A stretch of 64,000 bases of DNA from Parvibaculaceae bacterium PLY_AMNH_Bact1 (GCA_032881465.1 CP126168.1:744001-808000), one strand, 5' to 3'. Shown: positions 45,148 through 53,156, counted from the stretch's first letter. Translations and numbers: made by a program. Notes: a model not told the origin generated them from the sequence alone.

Positions 45148-45525
45148 ATGAGCACTGTCAAATTTACCGAAGACCATGAATGGGTTCTCATTGACGGCGA
45201 TGTCGCCACCATTGGCATCACCAACTACGCCCAGGAACAGTTGGGCGACGTCGTTTTTGTCGAGTTGCCTGAGGTCGGGCGAGAAGTCGCTAAGGGGGAC
45301 GAAGCCGCTGTTGTTGAATCTGTCAAAGCGGCAAGTGAAGTCTACGCACCGGTTACAGGTGAAATTGTCGAGATCAATGATGCTCTGGATGAGACGCCAG
45401 CAAAAGTAAATGAAGACGCGCAAGGAGCCGGCTGGTTCGTCAAGATGAAGCTGAGCAATACGGGCGAGCTCGAAGAGCTGATGGACGAAGCCGCTTACAA
45501 CACTTTCACCGCAGGATTGGACTAA
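45148..45525 (+). CDS. gcvH: Glycine cleavage system H protein
   Basis: 125 residues from the ATG at 45148. The lipoylated lysine is K60 in [11 protein letters not shown], and [10 protein letters not shown] opens the protein as usual. It shuttles the aminomethyl group between P, T and L proteins. It lies 47 bases after gcvT and four bases before gcvPA. Confidence 0.97.
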   Translation: MSTVKFTEDHEWVLIDGDVATIGITNYAQEQLGDVVFVELPEVGREVAKGDEAAVVESVKAASEVYAPVTGEIVEINDALDETPAKVNEDAQGAGWFVKMKLSNTGELEELMDEAAYNTFTAGLD

Positions 45526-45529
45526 ACAC

Positions 45530-46876
45530 ATGCGCTATCTGCCGCTGACGGAGCCTGATCGTCAGGCCATGCTCGCCCGCATCGGCGCGGGCTCCATTGA
45601 TGATCTTTTTGTCGATGTGCCTGATGAGGCGCGTCGGGGAGGTCTTGTCGATCTTCCAACCCGCCAGGGTGAGTTGGAAGTAGAACGACTTCTAGGGGCA
45701 ATGGCGGCGAAAAACACGCCAGCTGGGTCGGTTCCTTTCTTCGTCGGAGGTGGGGCCTATAAGCATCACGTTCCAGCCACAGTCGATCATCTCATTCAGC
45801 GCTCAGAATTCCTGACTGCCTACACGCCATACCAGCCCGAAATTTCCCAAGGGACATTGCAATATCTCTTTGAGTTTCAGACTCAGGTCGCGATGTTGAC
45901 GGGGATGGATGTAGCAAATGCGTCCATGTATGACGGCTCAACCGCCTGTGGCGAGGCGGTCTTGATGGCGCATCGCGTCACCCGTAAGAAGAAGGCTGTG
46001 TTGTCCGGCTCTCTGCATCCGCATTATCGTGCGGTGGTCGAAAATCTTTCTGAATTCGCAGGATACGAGGTTGATCCAGGTGCGCCCGTCCTTGACGGCA
46101 CTGAAGACATCATTGCCCGCATCGATGACGAGACTTCCTGTGTGGTCGTGCAAAACCCTGACTTTTTCGGAAATGTGCGTGACTTGCGTGCTATCGCTGA
46201 TGCCGCCCACGCGAAGAAAGCTCTGCTGATTGTCGCCTTCACTGAAGTTGTCTCTCTGGGAATGGTGACGCCGCCGGGAGAGATGGGCGCGGACATTGTG
46301 GTCGGCGAAGGTCAGTCTATCGGCAATGCGCTCAACTTTGGCGGGCCTTATGTGGGGCTCTTTGCAGCCAAACAGAAATATGTCCGTCAAATGCCTGGGC
46401 GCCTGTGCGGGGAAACGGTAGACGCGGAAGGCAAGCGCGGCTTTGTGCTCACGCTGTCCACTCGTGAGCAGCATATCCGCCGTGAGAAAGCCACCAGCAA
46501 CATATGCACAAATTCAGGACTGTGCTGTCTGGCTTTCACCATCCACATGTCGCTGCTGGGCGAAGAAGGGTTTGGACGCCTTGCGCGGATCAATCACGCG
46601 AATGCTGTGAAGCTCGCAGACCAATTGGAAGATGTGGGCGGTGTTGAGATTGTGACTCCTACTTTCTTCAATGAGTTCACTATTCGAACGCCGAAAAATG
46701 CCCGTGATCTGATTGATGAGATGGCGGACAAAGGCGTACTTGCAGGGGTTCGCGTATCACGATTGTGGCCGGGCGAAGATAGTCTCGATGATTTGGTGGC
46801 CGTTGCATCAACAGAAGTGAATACGGAAGCAGACCGCGCGGCCTTCGTTGCGGTGCTGAAGGAGGTGCTGTCATGA
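45530..46876 (+). CDS. gcvPA: Glycine dehydrogenase (decarboxylating) subunit 1
   Basis: 448 residues, the N-terminal half of a two-subunit P protein. Family segments are [29 protein letters not shown] and [20 protein letters not shown]. It forms a heterotetramer with GcvPB. The P protein is split here, unlike the single polypeptide of E. coli and many relatives. Its stop overlaps the gcvPB start by four bases. Confidence 0.96.
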   Translation: MRYLPLTEPDRQAMLARIGAGSIDDLFVDVPDEARRGGLVDLPTRQGELEVERLLGAMAAKNTPAGSVPFFVGGGAYKHHVPATVDHLIQRSEFLTAYTPYQPEISQGTLQYLFEFQTQVAMLTGMDVANASMYDGSTACGEAVLMAHRVTRKKKAVLSGSLHPHYRAVVENLSEFAGYEVDPGAPVLDGTEDIIARIDDETSCVVVQNPDFFGNVRDLRAIADAAHAKKALLIVAFTEVVSLGMVTPPGEMGADIVVGEGQSIGNALNFGGPYVGLFAAKQKYVRQMPGRLCGETVDAEGKRGFVLTLSTREQHIRREKATSNICTNSGLCCLAFTIHMSLLGEEGFGRLARINHANAVKLADQLEDVGGVEIVTPTFFNEFTIRTPKNARDLIDEMADKGVLAGVRVSRLWPGEDSLDDLVAVASTEVNTEADRAAFVAVLKEVLS

Positions 46877-48447
46877 GCGGCATGAACAAACAAGGTCGTC
46901 CAACAGGTGTCGGCGAATTGGGCGAAGCAGGACGGAAAACCTTCACCGGAAATCGCGGACTGGCGCAGGAAGAGCTCCTGATCTTTGAACGCGATAGCGG
47001 CGCCTGTGGCGTGGATCTGGATGAACCTGACGCGTTTGAAGACCGTTTGGGCGGTAATCGGCGGAAGAACTCCATCGGCCTGCCAGGCCTCTCGGAACCC
47101 GACGTGATGCGCCACTATGTGCGCCTGTCGCAGAAGAATTACGCCATTGATGCAGGGCTTTATCCCTTGGGGTCGTGCACCATGAAGCACAATCCGCGGC
47201 TTAACGAAAAGATCGCGCGGCTTCCAGGGTTTGCCGATGTGCATCCACTGCAGCCGACCAAAACAGCACAGGGGGCTCTCGAGCTTATTGAACTTGTCGC
47301 CCATTGGTTGAAGGTTCTGACCGGTATGCCGGCCGTTGCCATGTCACCCAAAGCGGGCGCTCATGGTGAATTGTGTGGGATGATGGCCATTCACGCAGCG
47401 CTGGAAGCCCGTGGCGAGGGCAAAACCCGCACACGTGTTCTGGTGCCTGAAAGTGCCCATGGTACCAACCCCGCCACGGCAGCACTCTTGGGCTACACGG
47501 TTGATTCCATACCAGCGACCAAAGATGGTCGTGTGGACGTGGAGGCTTTCAAGGCAAAGCTCGGGCCTGATGTGGCAGCGATCATGCTCACCAACCCGAA
47601 CACGTGTGGCCTCTTTGAAAAAGACATCAAGGAAATCGCAGACGCTCTCCACGACGTTGGCGGCTATTTCTATTGCGATGGTGCGAACTTTAATGCCATC
47701 GTCGGCCGCGTGCGTCCTGGTGATCTTGGCGTCGATGCCATGCACATCAATCTTCACAAGACATTCTCGACACCTCATGGTGGCGGCGGTCCGGGTGCAG
47801 GACCGGTTGTCTTATCAGAAGCCCTGGCGCCTTTTGCGCCGCTTCCATGGGTCATTGAGCGCAATGGCCGCTTGAAATTTGCCGACGTTGCTGAACAGGT
47901 GGAAGAAGTGGGCGGCAGCACCTTTGGTCGCATGACAGCCTTCCACGGTCAGATGGGCATGTTTGTCCGCGCCGCAGCCTATATGTTGAGCCACGGATCT
48001 GATGGTCTGCGCCAAGCAGCCGAGGACGCGGTGCTGTCGGCAAATTATGTGCTGGCGTCGCTGAAGGACACCATGTCGGCACCTTTCGAAGGTCCATGCA
48101 TGCACGAAGCGTTGTTCGATGATGCGTTCTTAAAGGACACCGGTGTTGAGACGCTCGATTTTGCGAAAGCCATGATCGACGAAGGCTATCACCCGATGAC
48201 AATGTACTTCCCGCTGGTGGTGCATGGCGCCATGCTCGTGGAGCCCACAGAGAGCGAGTCGAAAGCCAGTCTTGATCTCTTCATCGCAACACTGGCTGAT
48301 CTCGCTGAAAGTGCCAAACGCGGCGAAACCGACCGCTTCGCTGGGGCGCCTTATCTCGCCCCCATGCGCCGGTTGGACGAGACCCAGGCGGCGCGGAAGC
48401 CGGTGCTTACTTGGTCGCCGCCAGCTCCCGCTCAAGCAGCAGAATAA
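46873..48447 (+). CDS. gcvPB: Glycine dehydrogenase (decarboxylating) subunit 2
   Basis: 524 residues. The PLP lysine is K296 in [18 protein letters not shown]. It releases CO2 from glycine and passes the remaining methylamine to the H protein lipoyl arm. The C-terminus ends in a Pro/Ala-rich tail. Last gene of the riboswitch operon, followed by a strong terminator. No lpd is seen, which is usual. Confidence 0.96.
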   Translation: MSGMNKQGRPTGVGELGEAGRKTFTGNRGLAQEELLIFERDSGACGVDLDEPDAFEDRLGGNRRKNSIGLPGLSEPDVMRHYVRLSQKNYAIDAGLYPLGSCTMKHNPRLNEKIARLPGFADVHPLQPTKTAQGALELIELVAHWLKVLTGMPAVAMSPKAGAHGELCGMMAIHAALEARGEGKTRTRVLVPESAHGTNPATAALLGYTVDSIPATKDGRVDVEAFKAKLGPDVAAIMLTNPNTCGLFEKDIKEIADALHDVGGYFYCDGANFNAIVGRVRPGDLGVDAMHINLHKTFSTPHGGGGPGAGPVVLSEALAPFAPLPWVIERNGRLKFADVAEQVEEVGGSTFGRMTAFHGQMGMFVRAAAYMLSHGSDGLRQAAEDAVLSANYVLASLKDTMSAPFEGPCMHEALFDDAFLKDTGVETLDFAKAMIDEGYHPMTMYFPLVVHGAMLVEPTESESKASLDLFIATLADLAESAKRGETDRFAGAPYLAPMRRLDETQAARKPVLTWSPPAPAQAAE

Positions 48448-48460
48448 AACACTCTCGAAA

Positions 48461-48487
48461 AGGCCCGGTTTTCCGGGCCTTTTTTTT
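48461..48487 (+). terminator. Intrinsic terminator of the gcv operon
   Basis: AGGCCCGG (48461-48468) pairs with CCGGGCCT (48473-48480) around TTTT and is followed by seven T residues. A strong, canonical terminator 13 bases after the gcvPB stop. Confidence 0.93.
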
Positions 48488-48493
48488 AGCCTC

Positions 48494-48554
48494 AAACTTG
48501 TCACTCTTGACAAGTTTTGGTCCGGGCCCCATTCTTGTCATGGGTGACAAGAAT
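48494..48554. promoter_or_regulatory. Two perfect operators (TTGTCA-N4-TGACAA) upstream of the TetR gene
   Basis: Two 24-base perfect inverted repeats, each ten bases, four-base spacer, ten bases: 48494-48517 (arms AAACTTGTCA / TGACAAGTTT, spacer CTCT) and 48531-48554 (arms ATTCTTGTCA / TGACAAGAAT, spacer TGGG). The shared core is CTTGTCA-N4-TGACAAG. Centres are 37 bases apart, and both lie within 75 bases upstream of the TetR gene. Autoregulation, and control of the serine hydrolase behind it, is very likely. Confidence 0.88.
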
Positions 48555-48564
48555 GGAATGCCTT

Positions 48565-49155
48565 ATGGCCCGCGCAAAAATTGAAGATGAACGCAAAGAA
48601 CAGATCCTCCAGGCATTTGAAGCCTGTGTGATCCGTGAGGGGCTGGCGAAAACCACCTTGCAGAAGGTGGCTGATGAAGCGGGCCTGCCTAGAAGCCTTG
48701 TCCGCTACTTCGTTGGCAATCGGGCAGACATGGTTGATCTCTTGATCAAACGCATGATTGATCGAGGGGAGGCCATCCTTGCCGATGCTCAAGCGGCGGG
48801 GAAGGCCAACACGCTGGATGATTTGCTCGACAAGATGTTTAGCGAAACCTTCAGCGATGAGACCTCAAACAACGTGGTCGGAGAACTTTGGTATCTCGCT
48901 GAACGCGACGTGACGATCAAATCCAGACTGGCCGACATGTATGGGCGGATCACTGATGCTCTCGTTGCGCAAATGACGACGGAAAAGTTAGGTCGCGGCA
49001 TGGCTGAGCGCGAAGACGTTGCCCATGCACTGCTTTCCCTGGCTTACGGCGAAGCAAGTTTCGTCGGCGTCGGGCTCGCTAAACCCAATTCGATTTCGAC
49101 CAGGCGGCTGGCGGATGCTCTCGTGAGAGAGCTCACCAACGCGTCGGACACCTAA
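48565..49155 (+). CDS. TetR family transcriptional regulator
   Basis: 196 residues from the ATG at 48565; an ATG at 48553 is an alternative inside the second operator. The helix-turn-helix is RKEQILQAFEACVIREGLAKTTLQKVADEAGLPRSLVRYFVGNR, then a helical effector domain. Placement right after two perfect palindromes and 24 bases before a membrane-anchored serine hydrolase gene suggests it represses both. Effector unknown. Confidence 0.92.
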   Translation: MARAKIEDERKEQILQAFEACVIREGLAKTTLQKVADEAGLPRSLVRYFVGNRADMVDLLIKRMIDRGEAILADAQAAGKANTLDDLLDKMFSETFSDETSNNVVGELWYLAERDVTIKSRLADMYGRITDALVAQMTTEKLGRGMAEREDVAHALLSLAYGEASFVGVGLAKPNSISTRRLADALVRELTNASDT

Positions 49156-49179
49156 CGTCTGTTTCAGAAAGGAAACATT

Positions 49180-50400
49180 ATGAAGAAGGTCATTTTAGGC
49201 GCTCTGGCGCTCGTCATTGTGCTGGCTGCGGGTGCGGGCCTCTATTTCAAGCGCGAGATTGACCGCGCGCGGTTCGCTGCAACTCTGTTTAACGGGTCGG
49301 AGCAATATGAAAACTTCAACCGATTGGCCGACCTTTATCCGGTGAACACGATGAGGGCATCTGAGACCCCGTTTGATTTCCCCGACGGGGACGTGGCGTC
49401 GCTGCCGGAATCCTTCACGTACAAGGGGGAGACTGTTGATACGGAGACCTTCCTGGCTGAGACGGATACCAGCGCTGTGTTGGTGATCAAAGACGGCAAG
49501 GTGCGCACCGAGCGCTACATGCTGACAGGTGGGCGTGATGTGAACTGGCTCTCCATGTCAGTCGCAAAGAGCTTTGTCTCCGCAGCAATTGGTATCGCGA
49601 TTGAAGAAGGTCATATCACCAGCATTGAAGAGCCGGTTACGAAATATGCGCCGTCACTCGCAGGTTCTGCCTATGACGGCGTGCGGATCAAAGACATCCT
49701 GCAAATGTCGTCCGGGGCGGCCTGGAACGAAGATTACAGCGATCCAGAGTCAGACATTAATCGCTTTGGTCGGATCATGGCGCTTGGCGGCTCCTTCAAC
49801 GAATTCGCTGCGACCCTGACACGCGACAAAGAACCAGGAACCTATAACCACTACAACTCAACCGACACGCAGGTCCTGGGTATGTTGCTGGCGAACGCCA
49901 CAGGACGCACCATTGCCGACTATATGGAGGAGAAGCTCTGGAAACCGCTTGGTATGGAGTCTGATGCCTATTGGCTCATCGACAGTGAAGGCATGGAGAT
50001 GGCTTTCGGCGGCTTGAACGCCACGGCGCGCGATTATGCGAAACTGGGTGAGCTTTACCGTTTGGGTGGCAGCTGGAATGGGGTGCAGATCGTGCCTGCT
50101 GATTGGGTCAGTGCTTCTGTGGTACCTGACGCACCGCACCTTCTGCCGGAAACCAAACTAGCACAGGGTGACTTTTTCCCAGTTGGCTATGGCTACCAAT
50201 GGTGGATCCCGGCAAGCACAGAGGGGGAGTATTCCGCTATTGGCGTCTATAACCAGTTCATCTTTGTGAACCCAACAAAGGGCACCGTGATCGTCAAGCT
50301 GTCGGCCAATAGCGACTATGCGACGTCACTGGACGAAAGCGCATATCGCGAAATGGAGACGATGGAGTTTTTCCGGGCGATCAATGCGGCGCTGAACTAG
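49180..50400 (+). CDS. Membrane-anchored serine hydrolase, class C beta-lactamase family
   Basis: 406 residues. One N-terminal helix (VILGALALVIVLAAGAGLYF) anchors or exports it. The beta-lactamase-like site is S127-x-x-K130 in SMSVAKSF, with Y225-N-S in YNHYNST and a GGL motif (FGGLNATARD). It most resembles 6-aminohexanoate-dimer hydrolase/EstB-type esterases rather than true beta-lactamases. It is probably periplasmic and controlled by the adjacent TetR protein. Substrate unknown. Confidence 0.9.
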   Translation: MKKVILGALALVIVLAAGAGLYFKREIDRARFAATLFNGSEQYENFNRLADLYPVNTMRASETPFDFPDGDVASLPESFTYKGETVDTETFLAETDTSAVLVIKDGKVRTERYMLTGGRDVNWLSMSVAKSFVSAAIGIAIEEGHITSIEEPVTKYAPSLAGSAYDGVRIKDILQMSSGAAWNEDYSDPESDINRFGRIMALGGSFNEFAATLTRDKEPGTYNHYNSTDTQVLGMLLANATGRTIADYMEEKLWKPLGMESDAYWLIDSEGMEMAFGGLNATARDYAKLGELYRLGGSWNGVQIVPADWVSASVVPDAPHLLPETKLAQGDFFPVGYGYQWWIPASTEGEYSAIGVYNQFIFVNPTKGTVIVKLSANSDYATSLDESAYREMETMEFFRAINAALN

Positions 50401-50429
50401 GCAGGCCCCGAATCGGATATCGTTGGAAG

Positions 50430-50460
50430 GGCACCTCTCATTTCCGGGAGGTGCCTTTTT
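50430..50460 (+). terminator. Intrinsic terminator after the serine hydrolase gene
   Basis: GGCACCTC (50430-50437) pairs with GAGGTGCC (50448-50455) and is followed by TTTTT. It ends the TetR-hydrolase operon and shows that the in-frame extension of the next gene back to 50423 is not coding. Confidence 0.9.
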
Positions 50461-50473
50461 CGTGGGGGAACGC

Positions 50474-51037
50474 GTGACAGAAGCAGAGTTTTTGGAGATT
50501 GCCTGCCGGAACGAGAGCAACAAGGTGATCCTTGAGCGTCTCCCAGAGCTTGGTTTGGACGATGTCTGGCTTGTCTCGGGTAGTCTTTTTCAAACCGTCT
50601 GGAATGTGCTCACAGAACGTCCTCTGACCCACGGCATCAAAGACTATGACATCTTTTATTTAGACCCAGATACGTCCTGGGAGGCAGAGGATGCCGTAAT
50701 CAAACGGGCCGATGCGCTGTTCGCAGATCTTGGTGTCGATATTGAATTCAAGAACCAGGCGCGGGTGCACCTTTGGTACGAGGACAAGCACGAGATCTCT
50801 TATCCGCCGCTCCAGACCTCCTGCGAGGGCATCGACCGGTTCCTCGCAATTGGTAACATGGTCGCGATCCAGCCCTTGGAGAATGGCGAGAGACGGTTCT
50901 ATGTGCCGGGATTGGCTGACATGGCCGCGATGCGCATCCGTCCCAACAGGGCAGGGAATTTCGTCAAAGACCGCTATGATGAGAAATGCGCTCGCTGGAA
51001 ACAGTTCTGGCCAGAACTCACCATTGAGGCAGCATAA
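50474..51037 (+). CDS. Nucleotidyltransferase-like protein (NTP_transf_6 / DUF925 family)
   Basis: 187 residues from the GTG at 50474, with GGGGGA upstream. The nucleotidyltransferase-like core is VSGSLFQTVWNVLTERPLTHGIKDYDIFYLD, where GS and DYD correspond to the G[GS]x9-13Dh[DE]h motif, and RIRPNRAGNFVKDRYDEKCARWKQFWPEL closes the domain. These proteins resemble minimal nucleotidyltransferases of unknown substrate. It stands alone between two terminators. Confidence 0.85.
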   Translation: MTEAEFLEIACRNESNKVILERLPELGLDDVWLVSGSLFQTVWNVLTERPLTHGIKDYDIFYLDPDTSWEAEDAVIKRADALFADLGVDIEFKNQARVHLWYEDKHEISYPPLQTSCEGIDRFLAIGNMVAIQPLENGERRFYVPGLADMAAMRIRPNRAGNFVKDRYDEKCARWKQFWPELTIEAA

Positions 51038-51076
51038 TATTCAATTCAAAGAGCTGCGCGAACGTCCCTAACTGTC

Positions 51077-51099
51077 ACCCTCGGGCTTGACCCGAGGGT
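51077..51099. repeat. Intergenic palindrome, CCCTCGGG-CTTGA-CCCGAGGG
   Basis: ACCCTCGGG (51077-51085) and CCCGAGGGT (51091-51099) are perfect complements around CTTGA. The sequence context CCCTCGGGCTTGACCCGAGG is a familiar dispersed repeat in alphaproteobacterial genomes. It could double as a weak terminator for either flanking gene. Nothing else was seen between the nucleotidyltransferase stop and 51209. Confidence 0.75.
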
Positions 51100-51209
51100 C
51101 CATATAAGCGTGCCATTTCAACACATTAGAACGAATCTAAACCCGAATCCAAGGCGAGCGAGATCGGGTCTGCCACTCGGGTATTAAAAGTCTGAAGGAC
51201 TGTTAGCGC

Positions 51210-51371
51210 TTACTGGTCGCGCAAGTCATCGTCCTTGGGCTTCTTTGAGCGATCAGTTTTCGCATCACGCCACCACTTAACTGCCTTGTCGACTAACAAG
51301 ACAATGAAGCGACCGATGTCCAACCATTGCTCTAAAGAAAACCCCAGGAAGATGAATGGATCGGGATCCAT
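51210..51371 (-). CDS. 53-residue amphipathic small protein downstream of the RNA array
   Basis: A frame from the ATG at 51371 to the TAA at 51210-51212 encodes 53 residues, starting MDPDPFIFLGFSLEQW and ending RSKKPKDDDLRDQ. GAGGTG lies three bases upstream as ribosome-binding site. One continuous helix, FSLEQWLDIGRFIVLLVDKAVKWWRDAK, is clearly amphipathic, with a Trp-Trp pair and a charged tail. This pattern is coding-like and suggests membrane-surface binding. It follows hairpins and a terminator that end the last RNA unit. I do not recognise a family; a toxin-like peptide or a small membrane regulator are both possible. Confidence 0.6.
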   Translation of the reverse strand: MDPDPFIFLGFSLEQWLDIGRFIVLLVDKAVKWWRDAKTDRSKKPKDDDLRDQ

Positions 51372-51384
51372 TTTCACCTCATTT

Positions 51385-51423
51385 GGGCATGAAAATGCCC
51401 GAAGACAGGAAGTCGTTCGGGCA
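51385..51423. other. Adjoining hairpins in the leader of the 53-residue protein
   Basis: GGGCAT-GAAA-ATGCCC (51385-51400) is a tetraloop hairpin, and TGCCCGAA (51396-51403) can alternatively pair with TTCGGGCA (51416-51423). The two structures share bases and are mutually exclusive. They lie between the terminator at 51425-51458 and the ATG at 51371 on the minus strand, where they could control its translation. Confidence 0.45.
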
Positions 51424-51424
51424 C

Positions 51425-51755
51425 AAAAAATCCCGCCTACGCTGTGCTGCGTGCGGGAATTCGATCAATCAGTTTAATTATTCAAAAATGCAAAATGCCT
51501 GCCCCGTTCGGGTGCAAGCGAATCTTACAAAGTAGCTATGCTATCGATAATGGTAGTCCTAAGGCGGACCTCAATTGCTTGTCGCAGGTCCGCTGCAATC
51601 CAATTTGTACAAGCTACGCACTCCCGCGCAATGCAGGATGATCAACCAATAGCGTCCGCAAAACGCCTGGGGAGGGACAAGCGCGGGCTGAGGTCTCTTA
51701 GGTCTAAAGACTGCCTACTTTCAACGCGGATCCTTGCCGCCTCATTACAGTCTCC
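51425..51755 (-). ncRNA. Candidate structured RNA, tandem array unit A
   Basis: One of four diverged copies on the minus strand. Shared blocks, given as plus-strand text: CCTCATTACAG at 51740-51750, CAACCAATAGC at 51643-51653, and the CCTGC-N5-GCGGG hairpin (read on the minus strand) at 51623-51637. The upstream block GTCGAG is at 51781-51786. A good minus-strand terminator closes the unit: TCCCGC / GCGGGA arms at 51431-51458, with inner ACGC / GCGT pairs, then T6 (51425-51430). No coding frame is conserved between copies. Ends are estimated, not mapped. Confidence 0.6.
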
Positions 51756-51814
51756 AATACTAAGGAAATCGATTTGGCCAGTCGAGCTGTGTTCTACAAG
51801 TAGGACGCGGGCAG

Positions 51815-52092
51815 AAAAAAGCACCCAGACGATCTCACGTTGGGCGCAACACTCCGAATACCAAGAACTATGTCATTTTGGTCCCCCGCGAGCAAATACT
51901 TGGTGCTCCCAGAGGTTCTAACGCACCTTTATGCGTGGTTCGGCAAAGCTCCGCACCGCCCGCCTTATGCAGTTGGCCAACCAATAGCACCTAGTTATGG
52001 GGTGCCTGGGGAAGTTCAGTTCCGTCTTCCGGGCCTTACAGCTCCCCTCTCAGGGCTGCCCGTTCCCGAACCCAAACCTCATTACAGAGGTT
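51815..52092 (-). ncRNA. Candidate structured RNA, tandem array unit B
   Basis: Second copy. Plus-strand text of the shared blocks: GTCGAG at 52118, exactly 31 bases from CCTCATTACAG (52077-52087), then CAACCAATAGC (51978-51988) and the hairpin at 51959-51973 (read on the minus strand as ACTGC-N5-GCGGG, with one mismatch). The terminator is GCGCCCA / TGGGTGC (51821-51847, one G-U pair), followed by T6 on the minus strand (51815-51820). A promoter-like CTCGAC-N16-TGTACC precedes the block on the minus strand. The sequence is very close to unit C. Confidence 0.65.
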
Positions 52093-52141
52093 GAAGGTAC
52101 ACAGAGCGCTCCAGCTAGTCGAGTGACGTTAAGCGAGTTGT

Positions 52142-52394
52142 AGAAAGGCTTCCAAACAGTGCCCGGTAGGCGCAGCATCCCGAATACCAAAAACTATGTC
52201 ATTTCGGCAGCCAGCAAGCAAATCCCTGCTGCCAACGGATGTTCCGACAAAGCTTCGCACTGCCCGCTTTATGCAGGTTGCCAACCAATAGCACCTAGTT
52301 TTGGGATGCCTGGGGAGGTCTGATTTCCGTCACGCGGGCCTTACTCTCCCTTAGGGCTGCCCGTTCCCGAATCTCACACCTCATTACAGTGGTT
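52142..52394 (-). ncRNA. Candidate structured RNA, tandem array unit C
   Basis: Third copy, most similar to B. Plus-strand text of the shared blocks: GTCGAG at 52420, 31 bases from CCTCATTACAG (52379-52389), CAACCAATAGC (52282-52292), and the hairpin CCTGC-ATAAA-GCGGG (minus strand) at 52263-52277. A second stem, GGCAGC / GCTGCC, is at 52206-52233. Promoter-like elements on the minus strand are TTGACT (52434-52439) and CTCGAC-N16-TGTATC. Its terminator (about 52142-52175) looks eroded, so transcripts may run on into unit B. B and C differ by indels that are not multiples of three, arguing against a protein. Confidence 0.65.
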
Positions 52395-52453
52395 AGTGAT
52401 ACACGGAGCGCTACAGGCAGTCGAGTAGTGTTAGTCAAGTTGCATACGGACAC

Positions 52454-52776
52454 AAAAAAGCGCCTGATCGGTCCCCGATAGGCGCAAATTTTAGAATACC
52501 CAGTTAGTGGCATATTAGCCGTCAAATGAAAACTGATTCGTATGCCGAGGACACAGAAAAGCACCACAACGCGAAACGAACAAATGTCTCCCAAAGTGTC
52601 AATCAACTTCGTTCAGTGCGTTTTTGTCATAGTTCCGCTTACCCGCGCCAACGCAGGTTTTCAACCAATAGCTCTAGATCCGAGCGCCTGGGGGCTGATA
52701 ATCACTGTCTCGCTAGGAACTTTTAATCCCCGTATTCGGGCGACCCGCCGCAGTGTCACTCACCAGCCATTACAAA
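52454..52776 (-). ncRNA. Candidate structured RNA, tandem array unit D
   Basis: Fourth and most diverged copy. Plus-strand text of the shared blocks: GCCATTACAAA at 52766-52776 in place of CCTCATTACAG, CAACCAATAGC at 52662-52672, and the hairpin CCTGCG-TTGG-CGCGGG (minus strand) at 52642-52657, where an extra pair is compensated. It has the best terminator: GCGCCT(G)ATCGG pairs with CCGATAGGCGC (52460-52485), followed by T6 on the minus strand (52454-52459). Open frames across this unit show no protein-like composition. Confidence 0.6.
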
Positions 52777-52895
52777 TCTGCTCCGCTGCGAGCCCGTATG
52801 AAACAGGCACAGATCGAACCAATAGAAGAAATATCGCTAAAAACCGCAAGAACCGCAAGATTGGATCGTAAACTTTTCGCACAACTGGCAGGCAA

Positions 52896-52930
52896 TAAAA
52901 AACGCCCTGAGGGTTAACCTCCGGACGTGA
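52896..52930 (-). terminator. Minus-strand intrinsic terminator before the RNA array
   Basis: On the minus strand ACGTCC pairs with GGGCGT (one G-U), with inner GAGG / CCTC pairs, followed by TTTTTT. It ends a short transcript from about 53090 that would contain only the six-codon frame at 52950-52970. It separates the ATP synthase operon from the RNA array. Confidence 0.75.
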
Positions 52931-52949
52931 CGATCACTGATATAAGAAG

Positions 52950-52970
52950 CTAACGTTTTGGTGGTACCAT
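52950..52970 (-). CDS. Possible 6-codon leader ORF
   Basis: AAGGAG (52977-52982) with six-base spacing precedes an ATG encoding MVPPKR and a stop, about 20 bases before the terminator above. On the minus strand TTGACT elements near 53050-53070 could serve as the promoter. The perfect ribosome-binding site on such a tiny frame suggests a leader peptide or ribosome-arrest element; the Pro-Pro pair is a known slow spot for ribosomes. It could also be chance. Confidence 0.3.
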   Translation of the reverse strand: MVPPKR

Positions 52971-53095
52971 CGTCAACTCCTTCTCAAGGTGGGGGCAGAA
53001 GCATGTCGCAACCACAAAGTGGACACAATTCACCCTTCAGCAGGGTAGTCAAGTTTTTCCCGGAAAGTCAAGAATTGCGCATTTGCTGAAAACAC

Positions 53096-53131
53096 AAAAA
53101 ACCCCGCGGAGCTTGAGCATCGCGGGGTTTT
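53096..53131 (-). terminator. Terminator of the F0 ATP synthase operon
   Basis: ACCCCGCG (53101-53108) pairs with CGCGGGGT (53121-53128), extended by A-T pairs, and is followed by a T-run on the minus strand. It is the first strong terminator after atpF. Confidence 0.9.
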
Positions 53132-53156
53132 GAATGTTTTTGTCGAAGCGCCTAAA

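Noticed and set aside
46594-47304. 236-codon minus-strand frame across the gcvPA/gcvPB junction
   Set aside because: It spans the ends of two well-supported plus-strand genes and has no family features.
51235-51477. 80-codon plus-strand frame
   Set aside because: The opposite strand has the better-supported 53-residue frame with a ribosome-binding site, and the plus-strand frame runs through hairpins and a terminator.
52295-52871. Protein-coding frames (about 103 and 109 codons) inside the RNA array
   Set aside because: The frames are not maintained between the tandem copies; indels of non-multiples of three separate units B and C.
51038-53100. CRISPR array
   Set aside because: The repeated blocks are long (about 300-380 bases), diverged, and carry their own terminators; there are no short identical repeats with unique spacers and no cas genes.
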